From Planctomycetota bacterium (GTDB taxonomy: Bacteria > Planctomycetota > PUPC01 > JACPCR01), in NCBI GenBank assembly GCA_030740295.1, contig JASLXP010000870.1:1-6863 (forward strand): 6,863 nucleotides of DNA, given 5' to 3'. The notes under the pieces are model-generated. The model worked only from the letters and a program-made list of their open reading frames with translations, was not told the DNA's origin and searched no databases. This document shows, in pieces, positions 1 through 5,828 of this stretch (positions are counted from its first letter, which is position 1; every line of letters begins with the position of its first letter). The position numbers were made by a program, and so were the translations under genes.

Positions 1-2
1 TG

Positions 3-1301
3 AAATACGGCACGCAATACTACTTCGCCATCGAGACTCTCCCGGACAAGACCGTGGCCACCTCAAAGGCGATCTTGAAGGCGAAGAGCAAGGGGAGCCT
101 TAAACCCAATCTGGGGAGGATCCCACCGGGATTCTACATGCTGGAACTCTCCTTCCTCTGCAACGGAAAGGAGCAGAGCAATCGCAAGTACCCCTTCGCT
201 GTCTTCGAAGATACGGAGCCAGTCGAATACAGAGCGCCGGTTATCCCGGTGGGCACGTACACGCATAAGATGCCGAAGGCCATGAAGGAAGAGAATCCCC
301 TGTGGTGGAACACGCACCTGCACGCAGTTGCTCTAACGCTCAAGAAACACAATCTGAATATCGTGGTGGCTCCGGGCGCCTACGCATCGGAGACCGTTGA
401 CGTATTCCAGAGATACGGCGTGTCCGTGCTGGAGAGGGGAAGCCACGGTCTGGACCATCCCGCCGTCATTGGCACTCTCGCGGGGGACGAGCCGCACGCG
501 TCCGAAATGGACTTCTACAGGGCCCAGTACGGGGAACTGGAGAAGAAGACGGACAAGCCAGTGATGACGTGCTGTGTCGGCGAAGGGATCGGGCTGGGCG
601 GGAAATATTTCTTCTGGAAGGAGTTCAACCCCAGAGTCAGAATCTTCCGCTGGTACGGGATCAAGAAGCACTTCTACGGCATTCACCACCACTTGATTTA
701 TAAGGGAATACTGCCGTTTCATGATGTGCTGAGGATCTCGTACGCCTCATTCGACACGCCCTATTGGGCTATCTTGCCGTCAAACGGCGACAAAGGTCAT
801 GAGGCATACTTCCAGTACCCGAGCCCTGCCCAGCATCGGGGCATGATGCATCTGGCCGTGGCCTATGGAGCGAGGGGGATTCTGCTCTACAGCCTGCAGG
901 CAGGTTTCGGAACCGGTCTGGTCAATACCGTGACGTTAAAGCCGAACGGGGAAAACCTGGCCGCCATCGGCGAGGTCGCCGGCAACATCAAGAAACACGC
1001 CAGACTGATCCGTTCGCTGGAAGTCGGCAAACTGGACGTCCGCTGCGCATCCCCCGACATCGAGCCGGTACCACTTCACGACAGCAAAGACGGCAGGTAC
1101 GTCTATGCCATCAACAGGAACACAAAAGAGACCGTGTCCTGCCGGCTGTTCTGGCCGTTGAAGCTGAAGCGGGCCAAGGTGATGGACATCTTTGCGGGCA
1201 AAAGTGTGTCGACGGAGACAGATGAGTTCTACATGAAAGTACCGCTGAAACTTGCCCCCGGCGAGGGCAGGCTTCTGTCCGTATCGAAGGTGGACCAATG
1301 A
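3..1301 (+). CDS. Glycoside-hydrolase-like TIM barrel protein, 5' end missing
   Basis: The frame is open from the first complete codon at position 3 to the TGA at 1299-1301, so the gene starts left of the window. The GTG at 54 is an internal codon, because the preceding codons read as ordinary protein (KYGTQYYFAIETLPDK). Counting residues from that GTG, about 1-52 form a beta-rich Ig-like module ending in YPFAVFED. About 60-320 look like a TIM barrel: LNIVVAPGAY (101-110), GDEP with an acidic pair (144-147), DTPYWAILPSNG (234-245), then HRGMMHLAVAYGARGILLYS (261-280). That last block resembles the 'R..lAla.GA.Gi.yY' strand of uncharacterised glycosidase-like families. About 325-412 form a C-terminal beta-sandwich of the kind that ends many glycosidases (DIFAGKSV, LAPGEGRLLSV). 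By family logic it hydrolyses or binds a glycan outside the cytoplasm. I cannot assign a GH family, and catalytic residues are only guessed (the GDEP acids). It converges on the lyase gene. Confidence 0.72.
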   Translation, partial: KYGTQYYFAIETLPDKTVATSKAILKAKSKGSLKPNLGRIPPGFYMLELSFLCNGKEQSNRKYPFAVFEDTEPVEYRAPVIPVGTYTHKMPKAMKEENPLWWNTHLHAVALTLKKHNLNIVVAPGAYASETVDVFQRYGVSVLERGSHGLDHPAVIGTLAGDEPHASEMDFYRAQYGELEKKTDKPVMTCCVGEGIGLGGKYFFWKEFNPRVRIFRWYGIKKHFYGIHHHLIYKGILPFHDVLRISYASFDTPYWAILPSNGDKGHEAYFQYPSPAQHRGMMHLAVAYGARGILLYSLQAGFGTGLVNTVTLKPNGENLAAIGEVAGNIKKHARLIRSLEVGKLDVRCASPDIEPVPLHDSKDGRYVYAINRNTKETVSCRLFWPLKLKRAKVMDIFAGKSVSTETDEFYMKVPLKLAPGEGRLLSVSKVDQ

Positions 1302-1389
1302 TGATCGGTGTTGGAAATTGCAATGACCTTGCGGAAGTCAACGTCTGGATGACCTACCAAGCCCAATTCAGGGCCGTAACAGGAACCAT

Positions 1390-3639
1390 TCAGGGCTTCG
1401 AGGTCCCAAAATTCTTAGTCAAGTTCACCGAGATGACTTTCGGTATGGCAACCGTGTCTCCGGGGCCCCAGTCATAGATCACGAAGCGGGCAATGCCGTC
1501 GCCGTCTTTGTCGTCGAACTCACCGCTCAGGGTCTGCTTCGTGGTCTTTGGGTGCGTTTCTCCGTTGATGTATGCCCTGGATCTCTGAACGCCGTTTATC
1601 TTGTACGTGATCGAGTGGTCTTCGTTGCTCAGCGTCTTGCCGTGGTAGTACAGGCCCGCGAACTTGAGGTCGACCGCGGAGGTGACGCCGTCTGCATGAA
1701 CTTCCTTGACAGGGCCTTCGCCGATGCGTGGGTCCAACTGGAGCGTCAGCTCCACGCCGCCTTTCACGACTTGTGTTCCGACGATCTGATGTGTGGCGTC
1801 GTTGCCTTGGGGATTGGTGATGCGCACATACCTGCCCACCAGCTTCTCCGGCTCCGGAAGGGCCGGGGACACGACGATTTTCTTTTTCTGGAAATCGGCG
1901 GAGACGATCTTGCCTGTCCACGCTCTGGACTGTGCGGTGTAGCGCTTGCCGCGTTTGGCGATTTCTGTGCCGCCGGCCAGAAAGACGCGTTTCGTCTGAT
2001 CGTCCTCTTCCGACCAGACTGCAAAGGAGCCTCGCATTGTGATGCCGTTGCTGGTCAGGACGGGTACGTCAGGATTCTGGCAATGGATGATGGTGTCCAC
2101 GCGCTTGCCGCTCACGACCTGGAAGGCGACCGGCCGCTGCGACGCGGCGTCCGCGGTCGTCACTTTCAGCGGACGCACCTCGGTGATCAGGGGCTGGCCT
2201 TCGTAGGCTTCCAACACTTCGACGAACTGAGTAGCAAGCGGCTCGGTCCCGCTGGTGTGTTGCATCACCCATTGCAGCTCGTATGGCTCCCCGCCTCCAG
2301 GCGGTTTGCCTTTGCTTAGTGATACCTGGCCGCCCGTGCCGATGGAGTGCAGACGCAGATGCACGTTCGGGTATTTCTCCAAGTCCCATCGCACGTTCCA
2401 TGGGCCTTTGGACTCGGCTCGGCTCACGTCGTAAAGGAAAGGGAACGTCATCAAATGAGGATGTTTCTTGGTCCACTCCGAATTCCATCTCTGTCCGTAA
2501 GGTACGTCCTGGCCTGCCAGGGTTCCGCCGGTCTGTGCGGTCAGTTTCAACCCAGTCGATTCGGCGGTACCACGGGGGCCATGAAAGCTCAGGTAGTGGT
2601 CCGTTCCTCCCTCCAGGCGGAAGATACTCACCGCGTAGGAATGCTTGGGTCCCAAATCAATCAGCACGATGGTGCGCTCCAGCATCAGGGCGTCCGACAG
2701 TTCCAGGAGGTCCGGCGGCTTGGCCTCTTTGAAGTGGCGTCGCCCGGCTGTCGCAATCTTTACCCAGCCGCCGTCTCCGAACAGTCGAAGGCTGCCACCA
2801 GCGCGCGCCTGCTGACCCCATTTATCGATGGGTTCTCCCTTTGCTCCGACTATCCGGCCGGCGTAGTGGATAGCCCAGTTCATGTCCCATTCCGTGCGGT
2901 AGTCCGGGCCGCGGTTGTAGCCCTGCTCCGGGAGCAACGTCCGCTTCAGCGCCTCGTAGCCAATGGTCAGGCCGTCGTGGTGACCGTGGCCGTACATGGT
3001 TCCGTAACGCATCCAGAGCGCCCGCTGATCGTCGTCTTTTCCACTGCGCAGGATCACGTGGCCAAAACCGTCCAGCACCTGGCTGGGAAGGTCCAAGTAA
3101 GGCCCTTCACGTTTCACGATTTCGGTGACCCTGGCTCGCTGTGCAGGGTCCTTCAGAATCTTGACGGGAGCATCTGTTTCAGCGTTCCACAACGCTCTGG
3201 CGTAGTTCACTTCCGGCCACCTCTCGAACGCTCGAATGAATCCCCCTCCTTTCAGCGAGGCGCCCGCGTTCAGGGGCAGGGGATCGGTGGTCGCGAGATC
3301 GCCGTCGTCTCCCACGTTGGCATACGTGCGGCTGATCAGCGTGAGATTGATGTTGTGGTCGTACATGTCCTTGAACCTGGGATTATCGGTCAGCAGAGGG
3401 AGGCCAGCCTTTGCGTACTGATCGGGCCGGAGCTCCACGAGCCGGGATAAAAGGTCCGCCATCTTTGCGGTGTTGCCGTAGTGCGCATTGTTGTAACCCG
3501 GCGACTCGTATCCCGAACCGTCTTTGTAGAAGTAGTTGGGCAGGTAGTAACGCATGCCGTGTCTGGAATTGTTGAAAGCCCAATCCACAAGGCCGATGGA
3601 TTTCGGCGTGTTCAAGAGGCGGGCAACTTTGAGCGCCAT
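1390..3639 (-). CDS. Heparinase II/III-like lyase, C-terminal part (frame-split gene)
   Basis: This 749-residue frame is the continuation of the lyase begun at 5018. Sense continues upstream of its ATG as LDYSISGNGPSEHT, so the ATG at 3639 is probably not a native start, and it has no good Shine-Dalgarno sequence. The first part (1-280) completes the alpha/alpha toroid. It carries NNSRHGMRYYLPNYFYKDG (23-41) followed by SGYESPGYN, the place where polysaccharide lyases of this fold keep active-site Asn/His and Tyr. YGHGHHDGLTIGYEA and LLPEQGY (216-241) match the glycine/histidine-rich 'HGHxD...G.PLL.D.G' signature of heparinase II/III. Residues about 285-560 are a beta-sandwich. About 573-740 form a further beta-rich domain with a DKDGDG loop (710-715) like the DxDxDG calcium loop of EF-hand or dockerin motifs. 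Family role: beta-elimination of a uronate-containing polysaccharide; the substrate is unknown. The stop is TGA at 1390-1392, 88 bases from the convergent gene. Confidence 0.82.
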   Translation of the reverse strand: MALKVARLLNTPKSIGLVDWAFNNSRHGMRYYLPNYFYKDGSGYESPGYNNAHYGNTAKMADLLSRLVELRPDQYAKAGLPLLTDNPRFKDMYDHNINLTLISRTYANVGDDGDLATTDPLPLNAGASLKGGGFIRAFERWPEVNYARALWNAETDAPVKILKDPAQRARVTEIVKREGPYLDLPSQVLDGFGHVILRSGKDDDQRALWMRYGTMYGHGHHDGLTIGYEALKRTLLPEQGYNRGPDYRTEWDMNWAIHYAGRIVGAKGEPIDKWGQQARAGGSLRLFGDGGWVKIATAGRRHFKEAKPPDLLELSDALMLERTIVLIDLGPKHSYAVSIFRLEGGTDHYLSFHGPRGTAESTGLKLTAQTGGTLAGQDVPYGQRWNSEWTKKHPHLMTFPFLYDVSRAESKGPWNVRWDLEKYPNVHLRLHSIGTGGQVSLSKGKPPGGGEPYELQWVMQHTSGTEPLATQFVEVLEAYEGQPLITEVRPLKVTTADAASQRPVAFQVVSGKRVDTIIHCQNPDVPVLTSNGITMRGSFAVWSEEDDQTKRVFLAGGTEIAKRGKRYTAQSRAWTGKIVSADFQKKKIVVSPALPEPEKLVGRYVRITNPQGNDATHQIVGTQVVKGGVELTLQLDPRIGEGPVKEVHADGVTSAVDLKFAGLYYHGKTLSNEDHSITYKINGVQRSRAYINGETHPKTTKQTLSGEFDDKDGDGIARFVIYDWGPGDTVAIPKVISVNLTKNFGTSKP

Positions 3640-5018
3640 CGTATGTTCCGAGGGGCCGTTGCCGCTGATGCTGTAGTCCAGAAGGCCTGCGCCACGGTGC
3701 GGAAGTAGCCGGTCTCGATGAAGCCCCGCACATCGAGCATGCTCTTCATTTCCGGGTGATGATGTTCCTGGAGAAAACTCAGCAACACAGGGTCTTCCTC
3801 GTCGAAGTAATCCCAGATCCTTTCAAACGAAACTGCATACTGGTCTGCTCGCCTGATCGACCAGACGGCATCCGTGTAGAATCCCGGAGCAAACCAACTC
3901 GAATGGCTGGGAGGGGGTGAGTCCTTCGGGAAACGGCCTTGCCACGAGCGGTCACGGGTAAACCGATTACGCTGGTTGATGTTCAAAGAGAGATTCAGGT
4001 ACTGCTCCGCAATTCGGAACAGCATAGCCGCGGCAGCACGACCCCAGCGCCGATCCCCTGAAGCCAGGTAGTAGGTAGAAAACTCCCACGGGGCACCACG
4101 GATTTTCCCGTTGTAGTTCCATTCTGTGTAGTACCCGATGAAAGAATACGGGCGCCCCTGGTCGTCAAAGTAACCCCATCCATCGTCCGGGTACTCGCCG
4201 CTGGTCATGTCGCCCGCGGAGAAGTCATTACTCGGAAACCATCGCTCGCATTCAGGGCATTGAATCTTGAATGGCCGATTCTCCGTGTCCAGCACCCACG
4301 GGTAGAAGGCATGGCGTCCCTCGAAGATTTTCGCCCCGCATACCGGGCATCCTTTTACCTTGTTTTTGAAAGACTGGTAGATCGGGTTGTTGACATAAAC
4401 GGCGCGTGGAATGCAGCTCGCCGGTAACGAGTTGAAGATCTTCTCGATGTCTTCTGCTCTGGCGATCTGTTCGTTTGCGCGCCCTTTGAGGTGGCGTGAA
4501 AAGCCTGCCCGCTCTCCTTCCAGTTCCTCTTTCGTCATATGGCTCAGGCCGCTCTTGCTTTCGTCCTGGCCATCGATGGGGAAGAGCCGTGGCAGCTTGA
4601 GCGTGCCGGTCCACGACCAACCGGGTGCGATCTCTCGCTCGAACTTCTCGGTCAGGACCTCCTGCCACGACAACACGCTCACGGGCAGAGCCAATGTGTG
4701 CTTCGCAGATTTGAACACCATGTCGCCGGACTTGAACGGCGCCTTCGCACGGAAGTAGAACCGCTGCACCTTGTCTCCTGCTCTGTGCGGCCAGCGATCC
4801 AACAGGACGAGCCGTTGAGGATGTGTCACCGCCAGCTTCCCGCAATCAGCGGGTGTCTGAACCATGATGCGGGCCCATTGCCCGACGATCCAGAACGTCG
4901 GCTGTTGGATCACCTTCAGCTCGTCTGCCCCAAAGGCCAGGCCGACGGCGCAAACCGTCACGCACACCGCGGCTGTCAATGCTGTTGCCAAATCGGCACG
5001 TTTGGCGTTATGGGTCAC
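3612..5018 (-). CDS. Heparinase II/III-like lyase, N-terminal part with signal peptide and zinc ribbon
   Basis: The start is GTG at 5018, chosen because a signal peptide follows at once: basic MTHNAKR, a hydrophobic core at about 11-29, and a likely signal peptidase I site at AFG|AD (28-32). No lipobox is present. A purine-rich GAAAGAG lies 8 bases upstream, a weak ribosome site. Residues about 32-115 look like a beta-sandwich. Residues 150-200 are charged and helical (HMTKEELEGERAGF). A four-cysteine zinc ribbon follows: CPVC (224-227) and CPEC (254-257), then ERWFPSNDF. The toroid begins at about 305 (GAPWEFSTYYLASGDRRWG) and continues through DVRGFIETGYFRTVAQAF (429-446). After Phe446 the last 22 residues (WTTASAATAPRN...) are out of frame and end at TGA 3612-3614. 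The true sequence continues in the frame of the downstream part, giving a combined length of about 1209 residues. The encoded enzyme is secreted and probably cleaves a polysaccharide. It is the third gene of the - strand block, 55 bases after the RraA-family gene. Confidence 0.82.
   Translation of the reverse strand: MTHNAKRADLATALTAAVCVTVCAVGLAFGADELKVIQQPTFWIVGQWARIMVQTPADCGKLAVTHPQRLVLLDRWPHRAGDKVQRFYFRAKAPFKSGDMVFKSAKHTLALPVSVLSWQEVLTEKFEREIAPGWSWTGTLKLPRLFPIDGQDESKSGLSHMTKEELEGERAGFSRHLKGRANEQIARAEDIEKIFNSLPASCIPRAVYVNNPIYQSFKNKVKGCPVCGAKIFEGRHAFYPWVLDTENRPFKIQCPECERWFPSNDFSAGDMTSGEYPDDGWGYFDDQGRPYSFIGYYTEWNYNGKIRGAPWEFSTYYLASGDRRWGRAAAAMLFRIAEQYLNLSLNINQRNRFTRDRSWQGRFPKDSPPPSHSSWFAPGFYTDAVWSIRRADQYAVSFERIWDYFDEEDPVLLSFLQEHHHPEMKSMLDVRGFIETGYFRTVAQAFWTTASAATAPRNIRWRSKLPAS
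3679..3683 (-). other. Frame break in the lyase gene (one base missing)
   Basis: On the coding strand the sequence reads GCC TTC TGG ACT, giving AQAF-WTTAS. Adding one C after TTC gives GCC TTC CTG GAC TAC AGC, which reads AQAF-LDYSISGNG and flows straight into the downstream frame with no stop. The missing base corresponds to one G on the + strand next to 3681. There is no slippery heptamer, no long homopolymer at the site and no strong downstream stem, so programmed frameshifting is unlikely. A point deletion or a sequencing/assembly error is the simple explanation. The exact base is inferred; the change of frame between 3640 and 3690 is directly visible. Confidence 0.85.
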
Positions 5019-5073
5019 GTTTTTTTCTCTTTCAGCATTCAGTTGCGTTGGCTGCGGTACTGAGGCCCGAATA

Positions 5074-5808
5074 TCACATCACTCCATACTTTGACCACGC
5101 ATCCGTGACCGAGAGCCCGTTGCGAAGCGCTTCCCTGACGAGATTCTCCGCTGTGGCCTTTTCCGCGGCTTCTTCAATGACAGAGGACGCCGCGTCGCGA
5201 GGAATCACCACCACGCCGTCGATATCACCCAGCACGAAATCGCCGGGCTCGACGTTGACGCCGCCGCACACGATGGGCACGTCGAGGGCCGTGACTTCTC
5301 CCCGGCCCAGGATGTCCCGGCAATCAATCCCCTTGCAGAAAGTCGGGAAGCCGATGCTGAGGATGCCCGGTGTGTCTCGGACGTATCCGTCGGTCACGAT
5401 GCCGCGGCCGCCTTTGAGGATGGCGGCTTCGGACATGAGCTCACCCCAAATGCAGCTATCAACCTGGCTGGTTATCAGCACGCATCCCGGCGTCAGGGAA
5501 TCAATGGATATGAACAGCAGGCGATATTCTTCGCCTGCAGGTGGTGGGCCATCGCAGGGCTCGACCTGCAGCGTAGAGGCCACGCCGGCCAACGCGGCCC
5601 CAGGCCAGAGTGGCCGAATGGCGCTGCTCATGACTTGATGCCGGAATCCGTTCTTGTCGAGGATATCGGATACGACCGCGGTGTAGAGGGCTTGAAGTGA
5701 TTCTACGAGCCGGGCCTGAGTTTCATCGAGCGGGACCGTCTTGAGCAACCGCTCGGCGGTCTCTCTGGACTTTGAGAGATCTCTTTCAGGATCAAGAAAT
5801 GTGAACAT
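5074..5808 (-). CDS. RraA-family protein (HMG/oxaloacetate aldolase-like)
   Basis: A 244-residue protein, the usual RraA-family length. The fold's core signature is present: WGELMSEAAILKGGRGIV (121-138), then TDGYVRDTPGI (139-149) and FPTFCKG (154-160). The Arg144-Asp145 pair is what the family uses for substrate and divalent metal. A glutamate (Glu123) stands 21 residues before that Arg, where characterised 4-hydroxy-4-methyl-2-oxoglutarate aldolases have an acidic residue. The late block CGGVNVEPGDFVLGDIDGVVVIPRD (181-205) is also typical. There is no signal peptide, so it is cytoplasmic. Family members split 2-oxo acids or decarboxylate oxaloacetate; others (true RraA) bind RNase E. Retention of DG.VRD favours an enzyme, but the substrate is unknown. 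The start at 5808 has AGAGG 8 bases upstream. A start at 5832 (ATGA overlap with the preceding stop) would add MTQPEDRT. A reading from 6030 would overlap the upstream gene by 200 bases and add an unnatural Gly/Pro/Arg-rich leader. Confidence 0.85.
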   Translation of the reverse strand: MFTFLDPERDLSKSRETAERLLKTVPLDETQARLVESLQALYTAVVSDILDKNGFRHQVMSSAIRPLWPGAALAGVASTLQVEPCDGPPPAGEEYRLLFISIDSLTPGCVLITSQVDSCIWGELMSEAAILKGGRGIVTDGYVRDTPGILSIGFPTFCKGIDCRDILGRGEVTALDVPIVCGGVNVEPGDFVLGDIDGVVVIPRDAASSVIEEAAEKATAENLVREALRNGLSVTDAWSKYGVM

Positions 5809-5816
5809 GGTTCTAT

Positions 5817-5821
5817 CCTCT
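5817..5821 (-). promoter_or_regulatory. Ribosome binding site of the RraA-family gene
   Basis: The coding strand reads AGAGG followed by 8 bases (ATAGAACC) and the ATG at 5808. The match and spacing are good for a Shine-Dalgarno site and decide the start in favour of 5808 over 5832. The site lies in the 20-base gap after the HEAT gene's stop. Confidence 0.6.
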
Positions 5822-5828
5822 GGTTGGG

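Noticed and set aside
1552..2319. A 255-codon open frame on the + strand opposite the lyase C-terminal domain
   Set aside because: It is a shadow frame: antisense to a well-supported coding sequence, with Arg/Asp/His-rich composition and no family resemblance.
2347..3450. A 367-codon open frame on the + strand opposite the lyase gene
   Set aside because: It is fully antisense to a frame with clear heparinase II/III motifs. Its translation lacks recognisable domains and is explained by GC-rich codon use on the other strand.
3612..3683. Programmed ribosomal frameshift in the lyase gene
   Set aside because: There is no slippery heptamer, no internal Shine-Dalgarno stimulator and no evident downstream structure, and enzymes of this family are not known to use recoding.
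4252..4845. A 197-codon - strand frame overlapping the N-terminal part of the lyase
   Set aside because: It lies in an alternate frame of the same strand, is Arg-rich with no domain, and overlaps the zinc-ribbon-bearing frame completely.
5019..5073. Possible riboswitch or promoter in the gap before the lyase gene
   Set aside because: The gap is only 55 bases and shows only a run of seven A and a weak purine-rich ribosome site; no hairpin or -35/-10 pair is convincing.
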